Assembly: GCA_001598975.1 (NCBI GenBank)
Contig: BBXU01001240.1
Span: 17,393-81,392, forward strand
Direction of reading: 5' to 3'
Source of the DNA: Parachlorella kessleri
Taxonomy: Eukaryota; Chlorophyta; Trebouxiophyceae; Chlorellales; Chlorellaceae
Length of the DNA: 64,000 nucleotides
The notes beneath the pieces were generated by a model. It did no database searches. It saw nothing but the letters and a program-made list of their open reading frames with translations, and had not been told where the DNA came from. Below, one piece after another: positions 34,149 through 43,582 of this stretch. The stretch's first letter is position 1. Every line of letters starts with the position of its first letter. The position numbers and the translations under genes are program-made.

Positions 34149-35321
34149 ATGTTTTACCTCTTGACGCTGGAAAAGGAGCTAGAGATACAGCCTAGGTTCT
34201 TTGGCCCGCGGCTCAGAGAGGAAATAGACAGGCGCCTGCGGCAGGAGGTAGGAGTCCGCCTTCCCTCCATAGCGAGCGTGCAGCACTTGTCCGCTGGGAA
34301 CCCCGCTCAGCTGTATGTCCTGATAGCCCTGCTACTTTATAGCAGTTGTGGAGATGCAGCTTGTAAGCAAACTCACTCCCTCGTTATGTCCACTCAGGTG
34401 GAGGGCACGTGCAATGGCAAGTATGGGTTCATCCTTTGTGTGATGCAATCAACGGACATTGGCAGGGGTGTCATCCGCGAAGGCGTTGGCAGCGCCAGCT
34501 TTAATGTCCACTACAATTGCATTGCCTTCCTTCCACACAAGGGCGAAGTGCTAGATACCATTGTCACCTCTGTCAACAAGGTGCGTGCGGACGGTTGGTC
34601 AAGATACTTGTGTGCTCACTGTGCCTCACTGGTTGCAGCCTTTTCCGCTGCGCCCCTGCAGCAGGAAAGTGAGAGCCATCACCCAGTATGCAGCGGGGCT
34701 GCTGTTTTACATCAGGCTCGCTGTTGGACTCGAGATACCAATGTGTTTCCCTTCCTTGCATGCACTATGCTGTCAGCTTGCCCATTGCAGCCGACCTGCC
34801 ACACAGTGTTTAGCCCCAAGCAGGCCCGGGGGTTTATCTGGACCTACTCTGTATGCAGATGGGGTTCTTTGCGGAGGCGGGGCCTCTTCAGGTGTTTGTC
34901 TCAAACCACCTCATTCCCGAGGACTTTGAGTTCAACACAGCGCATGAGCCCTGCTACATCAACAGTGATGGAGAACAGAAGATTGTGCCTGGGAGCGAAG
35001 TGCGGTTACGAATAGTAGGCACGCGCGTGGACGCACACGAAATCGTGAGTTGTGGCTGGCTTGTGGCTCCGGGCAAGAACTACTGACAGTTGGTTTCTCC
35101 TGGGACTGCTTACATTGTCATTACATGACGTGACACTGATAGAACGCATTCCTGCCTGATGTGGCTGACCAACATGTCTCATGCATGGTGCTGTAACATC
35201 GCTGCTTTTTGCTGATTTACCTGCCCTATTCAGCATGCTCATGGAGGTGGTTGCCCATGTGCAGTTTGCGGTGGGGACAATAAAGGACGACTGGCTGGGG
35301 CTGATGGCATCACCAGCGTAG
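34149..35321 (+). CDS. RPB7: RNA polymerase II subunit RPB7
   Basis: Four phase-0 exons (34149-34247, 34398-34580, 34859-35044, 35265-35321) give 174 aa, the usual length of RPB7. RPB7 pairs with RPB4 to form the polymerase stalk that binds nascent RNA. The N-terminal half (MFYLLTLEKELEIQPRFFG, then VEGTCNGKYGFILCV and IGRGVIREG) is the SHS2/tip domain. The C-terminal half (MGFFAEAGPLQVFVSNHLIP, EVRLRIVGTRVDAHEI) is the OB/S1 fold. The final exon supplies GTIKDDWLGLM, as expected. The MGFF-x-EAGP string favours RPB7 over the Pol I, III, IV or V paralogues, but plant-type duplicates cannot be fully excluded. Head to head with the PPR-SMR gene. Confidence 0.95.
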
Positions 35322-36184
35322 CCGTTGATGACTTGCTGCGTTGCGGAGCTCCGAGTTCAGGCCAGCAGGCAGCAGTGACTTGGTTATCGGGTTGCTCCTG
35401 TGGGTACCCACTGGTCAGCACCACTTCCCACTTATCGCCTTGCTTTGATAAGAATCCTAGCCCCCACTTGACTTTATAATCAACAGTCAAGCTGTATGGC
35501 TTGATTGTTGCTTGTTGAACTGCTAGTAACATTATTGGATGGGCGAGGAACAAGGAAACCTTGCTTCTGTCCTTGCACCTCACTTTTAGGCTTTGCCTGT
35601 ACTGCCAATCAGCTTAGGGTTGCCTATTATACCCTGCAGTGCCCCGATGGACGCTGTGTCCGTACACCTGTCCGTAGACCCTATCGTTGTGGATAGTCAA
35701 ATGAAAGCCCATCCTTGCTCGTGTGCCACTGTGGGGACAGGAAGTACATGGTCTGTTGCAGCCTAACGGTCTATCTCCCGTGAGCACAACTGTAGTATGG
35801 CACTGCTGTGGCAGTGCTGTGGCACAGCGCGGCAAGGCTCTGTTTCATCATGGGTGCCCCTACAGCAAGAACGAAGTGTCCACAAAACGGGCTTCCGGGT
35901 GGGCGCCTGTGGGGCTGCCGATACTGTGTTTGCAATTTATGATCTGAACCTGATACCTGAAGGGGGAGCAGGCTGCAATGAGGATGCAATTTCAAATTCA
36001 AGGGGAGGCCCCATGTTCCACCTTTCTTTGCTAACACCAAGTGCGATAGCAGCCTGGCCCTACTGAGCACCAAATATACCTTGTAATATTTGGGCTTTGT
36101 CTTGAGCCCAGCTCAAGCTTTGGCGCCCATGCAATCCCTGTATGGCTGATTCCCTGCACGAGTCTCCGTGGTGATCGTGGCATC
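35322..36184. other. Intergenic between RPB7 and ataxin-2
   Basis: No gene recognised; ORFs up to 100 aa here have no splice partners or motifs. TGTAA at 36082-36086 could end a long RPB7 transcript, but it is 760 bp past the stop and close to the ataxin-2 start. Confidence 0.4.
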
Positions 36185-39100
36185 ATGGCAACCTCTCAGC
36201 GGAAGCCCCAGGGGAGGGGATTTGCGGCCAATCCAGCTGTGGGAGGCAGAGGCTCTCGCCATGAGGCCCTAGTTAAAGGGGGGTCGCCAGGGCAGCCACG
36301 TCCGGCCGACGGCACGCCCGCCAGGCAAACAGTTGGCTTCAACACCGTCAATGAGCGGCTACTGTTTGCGGCCCAGCTACTCATCGGTTACACCGTACAA
36401 GTGCAGGTGGGTGGGGCTAATAGTTCTAGGCTGGGCACTGCTGTATACAGTGTGGTAGGGAAAGGCAAACTACCAGCGTGCAGTGTTTGCAGCGGCTCAT
36501 GACGTGCTGTCTGCACTGGCTGACTAATCACCCTGGGCCAGCCTCCAGCACCTTCCTGCCCAGCACTGCGCCCGAAGGCTCAAGTTCAGTGCTCACCACA
36601 GCTTGTGTGGTTCTTGGCAAGCCTCGACTGCTCCCACCGCGTGCTAGCGGCTTCCAGAGCTGGCCACGGCGGTGCAACTGAAGGCCCTGTGCTGCAGGTT
36701 AAGTCGGGGGTGGTTTATGAGGGCATTTTCCATACCGCTGACCTCGAGAAGGACCTGAGCATTGTGCTCAAGATGGCCAAGGTTGTGAAAGACCCTGCCG
36801 TGGCGGAGGGCACGTGGGTAGCAGCCAGCAAGCCAGTGCCCTCCCTAGTCGTCTACTCCGCGGACCTGGTGCAAGTGGTTGCCGCCGACGTGCGCATGGG
36901 GGCGGCGGACGTTGGCCCCGTCGGCGGCACGGACGATGCGGGCGGCTTTGGCACTGACGCCGCCATCTCACGCGGCCGTGGCGGGTGCGCTTGGGCGTGT
37001 GTGCCTGGGAGCCCTGGCAAGAAACCTGGGCTGTTCTTCGTCAATGCTAGCATCGGAATGGGTACAGGGCCACGGCTGCAGCTGCTTTTTGTTCTTATGG
37101 AATCATGTTCTTATGTTCATACTGTGCGGAAGGTATCGAGTGTTGCCCTTGCCGCGGAAGGTGTCGAGAGTTGTCCACTGGGATGCGGCTAGGAGTCGAA
37201 TGGGGCGTCAGAGAGTGAACAGCTGACATGGATATCGTCCCAAGCCGTGCAGGCAAGCGGGGCGTGAGCTGCAGCGGTGGGCACCGGATGCCGCGGATGA
37301 GCTGGGGGGCCTGGGCGGGCTGGAGGACGCGCTTGGCGGCCCAGTGCAGCAGGGGTGGGACCAGTTTGCACTGAACGAGACCAAGTTTGGTGTGAAAACC
37401 GACTACAATGAGGAGCTGTACACGACGGAGCTGGACCTGAGGTGAGCAGTTGCACCTATCTGCATGCAGACACCAAGTCCTGGGATGTGGCCAGGTGTGT
37501 CTGAGACCACAGCAGTCCGGAGGGATGCTGCAGTGAGGGTTCAATCAATCAATCAATCAATCAAAACGCTTCCCACAGCAGCAGACTGTGCCGTAGATGC
37601 GTCGTGTCTGGCGCAAAAAACCTAAGACTATGACACTAAACATACACATTGGGACTTATGGGGAAAGAGAAGAGGAATAAAGAAGTAATGAGGTAAGTAG
37701 TTTGGTCAGTTATGTTAGTGTTCAGGTCTGTTATGGTTAGCAAGTTCAGGTTTTGGCCTGCCGCACAGCCTCGTTCCACTTTGCTCTATCAACAGCCAGC
37801 CGCCGCCACGAGGTTGCTATGCCCTTGCTGCGCACGTCCGCCCGCAGCACATCCTCCCTCAGCCGCACAAGGGGCCTCCCCCGAGGCCGCTTTGCCGCCA
37901 GTTGGCTGAAGAAGACTAGCTTGGGCAGGCGCGTGTCAGGCATGCGAACCAGGTGTCCCAGCCAGAGCAGCCGCTGGAGCCTTAGCTGCTCCTTGATTGG
38001 CTGCTGCCCACAACATGCTAGTATGACAGAGTTGGGGATGCGGTCCAGTAGGCTGAGTCCCAGTATCCGCCGCAGGCAGCGCATGTGGAACGTGTGCAGC
38101 CGCTGCTCCTGCTGTGCTGTAAGAGCCCATGAGTGGGCGCCGTAGAGGAGCGTGGGCATGACTGTCCCCTCAAAAATGCGCAGCTTTGCCCTGAGGCCCA
38201 GACTACGCAGGCTGAACGTTGGCTGAAGCGTGTGGCACTTGTGTGCCGCCTTCTTCAGACGGGCACTTAGCTCTGCGTCTAGGGTCCCAGTGTCTGACAG
38301 CTGTATGCCGAGGTACTCCAACTGCCTCACTCGCTCCACAGGCTCCTCGCCCAACATGAGCACCTCCTCTGTAACTGGCTGGGTGCCTGGGGGCTGTACC
38401 ACAAGGTGCTTTGTCTTGCTCACGTTGATGACCAGCTGCCAGCGGTTGCATGCTCTGTGGAGGGCGGTGAGCAGGCGCTGCAGCTGCTCATGGCTGGGTG
38501 CGACTAGCAGCACGTCATCTGCTTGCAGCAGCATGTTCACCAGCACCGTCCGCCAGCCGGCTGCACCTGCTTTGAACGGCCTTTGGCGCAGCTGCCCATC
38601 CAGTTTGCAGACCAGCTGTACCCCGCAGTCCCCTGCCTCTGCAAGGGTCTCCTCCAGGATGCGGTCCATCAGCACATTAAACAGCGGGCAGCTGTCTGGG
38701 GCTCCTTGCTGCACACCCACCGAGACTGCAAAGCTGGCCGAGTGCTGCCCCGGTGCCTGCCGCAACCGGCAGGTGGTGTTGTTGTACAGGCGCTGCAGCA
38801 GCTGTATGGCTGGCTCTGGCAGGCCCTGAGCTCGCAGCAGCACCCACAGCGCGTCCCGAGAGGCACTGTCAAAGGCTGCTTTGAGGTCCACAGCGCAGCT
38901 GTGCATCGGCTGCTTCCACTCGAGTGCCAGCTCTTCCAGCCGCCTCACCGTAGACATACAACAGTGAGGGTTGTTGTATGAGTTTTCAGATCACAAGATG
39001 GCAGCGGCAGCAGCAGCAGGAGCAGCCCCCTGACTGATGCCGGCATGGAGTCTGCTCTGGCAGTACAGCGGCGGCTGACTGACAACCATCCTCACGGGGC

Positions 39101-42100
39101 ACGACAGGGATTCATGACAGGAATGTGTCCTATGGCATTGGGGAGTTGAATGTTGTGCTGCTGGCAGGAAGGGCGCTGGGTCCACACACGTGCGATTGTT
39201 TGACGGTGCTGCAGCAAGTCCAAGATCTCCCTGGCAGAGGCCACCCGGCTTGCAGCAGAGATCGAGCGGGGCAACACCACCAACATCCACATCATGGAGG
39301 AGCGTGGCAAGGTGTTAGACGACTCGCAGGTGGGGAGGGAGCCTGGTGACAATCGCTTGTAGCTGGCTGAGCAGCTAGTGCTGTGCACGGGTGGAGCGCG
39401 CTGCTGGGCGGAACCTAGTGGCGGGGCAAGGCTATTTGTCTTGTAGCGGTTGTGCGGCAGGGCTGTATAATCTCCAAGCTGGCAGGGCGCCGTAGTTGAA
39501 ATCCTGATGTACTCTTAAGTCATGGCCTTCAGCAGTTGCACGCAAGGTTTGCGTAGCCGGTCTGATGCTGTGTTACTGCTACTCGCATATTAGGTAGATG
39601 AGGAGGACCGCTATGGAGCAGTTCTCCGGCAGCAGCAGTCGCAGCAGCAGCAGGCACGGGTTTCCCCCGCCGGCCTTGCCGGCCCACGGCCCTCCGCGCT
39701 CACAGCCGCGGCCGCGGCCGCCGGGGCCGCCCCTTGGCCTCCTGCGGCGCCCGGTGCCGCAGCAGCCAACGGTGCGGCTTTGCAGCCGCCGCGCAGTGCT
39801 TGGGGTGGCTCCAAGAGTGCAGCTGCCGCGCTGTTCCCCGGGGCGCAGGCGCAGCCACAGGCGGCGGCGGGGGCGGCGGCCAGCAAGGCCACTGCACCTA
39901 TCAACATAGATCCTCGGAAGGAGGCCAACAAGCTGCGGCAGCAGGTATGGCGTGCTGTCGTCATAGTCTATGGGCTGGGCTGCGCCGCCCCGACTTGGGA
40001 GTCGCTTTGAGAGGAATAGGACGGAGGTGGAGGAGTGTAGGGCTGGTACAGTCCATACTCTATGCTTTTGCTTTCTTGTGGACACAGTCTGAAGTTGGCC
40101 CTCACATTGTATGTCGGTACTGGGTTGCGCCTTAGAACTGGCCTTCCCTTTTACATGAGGCGGCTGAGCGTGCTTGAATGTTGATGACCACGCTTGCAGT
40201 TGACGGAGCCGAAGAATAAGTCGCCATATGGGACGCCGAAGTCGCCCCTCCATTCCCCGCTCATAAGGCAAGGCTGGTGCTGCTTGACTGCCTCTGTCAG
40301 GGCTGAGGTCGGAGAAGGCATGCATTTTGGGGCTCTCTGGCGCCATACTAGCTGTTGGGATCCACTGAGTCATCCAACTGGCGGCTTGAAAGTCTTGCAC
40401 GCTGCACTGTAATGTGAATTCCTGTCCTGCAGTGCGCCAATGACATGCTGTTCCTGGCAAGGCCAGCCGGCTCGGTGCTTGTGAGAGCGGCAGTTGTAAG
40501 CTGCGGCTTACGAGTGAGGGTGCACTTGCTCCGTGCAGTGATGCTGCCAAGCTGGAGGCTCTTAACCTCAATCCGGGCGTGCCTCGGGTGCCGGAGGAGG
40601 TGCGGCGCGACTTCCTGCAATTCAAGACGCAGTCCACGCAACAGCAACAGCAACAACAGCAACAGCAACAGCAGCCACCTAAGCCGTAAGTGGTTGGGTG
40701 ATTGTGGGCTGTGCTGTGTGGGGATAAATGTCATGCTGTGCGCTACTGGGTTGGATTATGGAGCAGCAGCCAGGCCTCGACTGGCAATGCCTGAAGCATG
40801 CAGAGCCGGCGAACGCGATTCTTCGAAAGTTTTTTCGGAGGGTTGACATCGCCTGTCCAGCTAGGTGCTGTGTACGGGTGCGCGAATTATTATTCTGTTT
40901 CCGAGGAGTAGCTTTTGGCAGTTGGGAGCCATTGCGTCTGGGTCGCTACTGCCTGCAGGGAGCGGCCACTTGTTACAGAATTCAAGCAGTTCAGCCAGAA
41001 GATAGAGAGCAAGCTGTCCAGGGCGCTTCGTGGGTCTGCGCCGGGCAGCAGCGTCGACTCGTCTACGGCAGCAGCACTGTCTGGTAGCAGCACACCCAAC
41101 GCAGCAGCAGGGGCGGTGTCGCCACCCGCCCAGCCGGCAGGGCCGGCTGGCCCAGGCCTCGTGCCAGTTGCCTCAACGCCTGTGCCCAAGCAGGCGGCTG
41201 GCCCGCCCGTTGCCGCAGCTGTCTTGCCAGCGGCAGCCAGTGCTCCGCCGACTGCTATTGAGGCTGCTGCCGCGGCCGCAGGAGCAGCAACCGAAGGGGC
41301 CGGTGACAAGCAGGATGGGGCCGCACCAGCAGCCGATGCGGCGCCCAAGTCCAGCCTGAACCCCTTTGCTAAGTCATTCACGCTCAATGTGAATGCGAAG
41401 GAGTTCAAGCCTACCTGGGGTGGGCCCCCAGCAGCAGCGCCTGCAGCAGCACCAGCAGCCGCCCCTGCTGCGGCAGCCACGGTCGCACCGGCAGCAGTGG
41501 CAGCTGCTCAGCCTGCAGTCGCACCCCTGGTGCCGCCAGCACTGGCAGCAGCAGCTCCAGCAGCTGTTCCTGCTTCAATGCAGCTGCCCCAGCCACTGCC
41601 TCTCCAGCAACCGCTGCCAGGGCCCAACACGGCGGCGCCAGGGCCCCACGTAGCAGCAGCAGGCAAGGCCCACACCGGTTTTGTGCCACAGCAGCACCAC
41701 CATCAGCAGCAACAGCAGCAGCAGCATGGGGAGGCGCCGGCCGCCTCTCCCCATCGGTCTGGCGACTGGCGGCAGCATAGGGATCAGGACGAGCGGGGCC
41801 CTTCGGGCCTGAGCACTGGCGGCAGGGAGGGCGGCGGGCCGCGCGGTGACCGTAGTAGGCGCTATGACAGGGGCGGTGCCGAGGAGCGGGGCGCGACACG
41901 AGATAGGGACCACGAGCGGGAGCCAGGCAGTCACGGCGGCGGTGGCAGCAGGCGAGCCAGTGGTCCAGTGGCCCACTATGCGGAGGACCCCCGCGGGCTG
42001 CGTGGGCCAGCAGGGCCGCATGTGATGGTGGGTGATGGGCCGCCGCCGCCGCCCCCGCCAGGCAGCCGGCCGCAGCACTCGCCCACCACAGGAGGCATGC

Positions 42101-42738
42101 AGGGGCCCATGCCTGTGCCACAGATGGTGCCGGGGCCGGTGCCGTACATGATGGGCGCAGCTCCTGGGCAGGTCATGATGACGCCGCAAGGGCCCATGAT
42201 GGTCATGGGGCCACGAGGTGGGTGAAGGCCTCCTGAGGCAGCCGGGACGCCTGGCGGGCGCTGCAGAGGCGCGCTGGTCCTCTGAGCAACGTCCGTGTAG
42301 GTGCTTTGGTGCCGGGTGATGTATGGGGAAATGTGGAGCCTAGGTGGGGGCGCAACCTGTAGCTGCCTGTGGGTTGCGGCGGCTGGTGCAAGACTCGGTG
42401 TGTAGGTACGTAGAGAGCTCATGCCTGGGTCCAAGCAGACCCACGATTCAAGGGATGTCTTACTAATCCTTGCCCTTTGTCGTGCTGTCGCAGGCCCCGT
42501 GATGTTTGTGCCTGGTGGCCCTGGCATGGTGCCGCCTGGAGCCATGGTCATGGCGCCACAGTACCCCATGGGCTTCCCTGGTGGTGTTCCGCCGAACATG
42601 AGCAGTAGCCCCTCCGGAAGGCCACAGATGATGCCCCAAATGATGATGCCGCAGATGGTCATGGTGCCGGCTGGCGGCATGCATGGTATGCAGTTTGGGC
42701 CTCCCAAGCCAGGCAGCGATGATGGCAGGGATGACTAG
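36185..42738 (+). CDS. ATXN2: Ataxin-2 orthologue (SM, LsmAD, PAM2)
   Basis: Nine exons give 960 aa: 36185-36406, 36698-36984, 37253-37441, 39215-39329, 39594-39944, 40200-40267, 40539-40685, 40959-42217, 42494-42738. The ataxin-2 SM-like domain spans about residues 46-145 (NERLLFAAQLLIGYTVQVQ, VVYEGIFHTADLEKDLSIVL). LsmAD follows at about 171-262 (WDQFALNETKFGVKTDYNEE, NIHIMEERG, then EEDRYGAVL). A PAM2 motif (LNVNAKEFKPTW, about 602-613) would bind poly(A)-binding protein. The rest is low-complexity: Gln runs in exon 7, Ala/Pro/Gln stretches in exon 8, Met/Pro/Gly at the end. Ataxin-2 acts in translation control and stress granules. Intron 3 holds an antisense LINE; intron 6 has a GC donor (40268-40269). 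Confidence 0.93.
37531..37541. repeat. LINE target-site duplication, left copy
   Basis: CAGTGAGGGTT is repeated at 38962-38972. The two copies bracket the LINE exactly: the (TCAA)n tail begins at the inner edge here and the truncated 5' end lies next to the other copy. Confidence 0.8.
37542..38961 (-). mobile_element. 5'-truncated LINE (non-LTR retrotransposon)
   Basis: A 1420-bp insertion in intron 3 of the ataxin-2 gene, antisense to it. On the minus strand it carries an open reverse-transcriptase ORF and a 3' UTR, and ends in a simple-repeat tail, (TTGA)6 read on that strand (37541-37564 on plus). An 11-bp target-site duplication flanks it. The endonuclease region is absent, as expected from 5' truncation during target-primed reverse transcription. 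The intact ORF and exact TSD suggest a fairly recent insertion. Confidence 0.88.
37746..38957 (-). CDS. LINE reverse transcriptase fragment
   Basis: An uninterrupted 403-codon ORF with RT motif A (AVDLKAAFDS, Asp about 24), motif B (GVQQGAPDSCPLFNVLMD), the catalytic box as QADD (LLQADDVLLVAP, about 145-148) rather than YADD, and the thumb region. A C-terminal KRPRGRPLVRLREDV / RRLAVDRAKWNEAVRQ block is typical of many LINE ORF2 ends. Fingers motifs and endonuclease lie in the missing 5' part, so it cannot transpose alone. The first ATG is four bases from the truncation point and is probably an internal Met of the full ORF. Confidence 0.9.
   Translation of the reverse strand: MSTVRRLEELALEWKQPMHSCAVDLKAAFDSASRDALWVLLRAQGLPEPAIQLLQRLYNNTTCRLRQAPGQHSASFAVSVGVQQGAPDSCPLFNVLMDRILEETLAEAGDCGVQLVCKLDGQLRQRPFKAGAAGWRTVLVNMLLQADDVLLVAPSHEQLQRLLTALHRACNRWQLVINVSKTKHLVVQPPGTQPVTEEVLMLGEEPVERVRQLEYLGIQLSDTGTLDAELSARLKKAAHKCHTLQPTFSLRSLGLRAKLRIFEGTVMPTLLYGAHSWALTAQQEQRLHTFHMRCLRRILGLSLLDRIPNSVILACCGQQPIKEQLRLQRLLWLGHLVRMPDTRLPKLVFFSQLAAKRPRGRPLVRLREDVLRADVRSKGIATSWRRLAVDRAKWNEAVRQAKT
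38962..38972. repeat. LINE target-site duplication, right copy
   Basis: Second copy of CAGTGAGGGTT, identical to 37531-37541, abutting the truncated 5' end of the LINE. Confidence 0.8.
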
Positions 42739-42926
42739 TGCGGAGTGCCGCTCCAGTGGATTGGTGTGGGCAGGTGGCACGCTAGGGAACAGTGACGCAG
42801 GGCAGGGCAGGCAGCTTGCAGCAAGAGGGTGACAGTGTCGCCGGGCTCCTCGTGCCTGGCCGAAGATGCAAGCACTTCTGGAGGATTATGGTTGCAGTTG
42901 CTTCCTCCATTGGCTGTCGCTAAGCT

Positions 42927-42931
42927 TGTAA
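42927..42931 (+). terminator. TGTAA polyadenylation signal of ataxin-2
   Basis: TGTAA lies 189 bases past the ataxin-2 stop, in normal context for a chlorophyte 3' end. Confidence 0.55.
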
Positions 42932-43259
42932 TTGAGGGTCACCTGTGCAGATTCAGCGCTGGAAAGCCCGAGTGACACCCCAATGCAGCCAATCGCTCAA
43001 ATTGTGTGGGCTACACCCAAGGTTGCGTCAACGTGCATGCCAGGTGGCTGCCGGCTGCACATAAAACCCCCGCCTATTTCGGGAACCATCCCTTGCACGC
43101 CCCCCATTACACTTGGGTCACGTTTCCCGGAGGGTTGCATGCAATGCCACAAAAGCACACCTAGGGTACAGGCAGAGGTCAAATCTGATTTGGAAAGACA
43201 GCATAGGTATGTGCCTCAGGCACATTCTGCAACCAGCCCTGTCAGTCCAGCTCAACTCT

Positions 43260-43292
43260 TACTCCCTGTTTGCACTACCTGCCACCCATGCT
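43260..43292 (+). repeat. Dispersed repeat, copy 2
   Basis: Identical over 33 bp to 7870-7902, with weaker matches on both sides. It lies about 300 bp upstream of the KCS start codon, as copy 1 lies about 240 bp upstream of CAT-B. Confidence 0.6.
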
Positions 43293-43582
43293 GATAGGGA
43301 TGTGTCAACCTTGACTTCGCCTTTTATTGCGGGCCATGGCTGCCGTTCCAGAGGTGCATTCCTGGGTTCCATCCAATTCCACAACCTTCCCTGCGAGGTC
43401 GATGAAGGAATGTTTTGAATGCTTCCCGCCCTGGGCGCGCCAGGACCAAAGCAGCCGCTTAGCAAACTGTCCAGCTTGCCACTGACAAAAGCTGCAGCGG
43501 CACTGCAGCTTATCTCAGAGTGCAGAGCCGCACACACTGCAGCTGCTGTAACTGCTATAGGGACAGGGACAGACAGCCTCTA

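Larger units (their letters stand above)
42739..43582. other. Intergenic between ataxin-2 and KCS
   Basis: Contains the ataxin-2 3' UTR, with TGTAA at 42927-42931, and a dispersed repeat copy at 43260-43292. I see no gene. Confidence 0.45.

Noticed and set aside
34149..35015. 288-codon ORF from the RPB7 start
   Set aside because: Reads through RPB7 introns 1 and 2 and leaves the family frame; splicing gives the exact 174-aa RPB7.
41411..42121. 236-codon minus-strand ORF and other long frames opposite ataxin-2 exon 8
   Set aside because: GC-rich repetitive coding sequence keeps several frames open; compositional shadow only.
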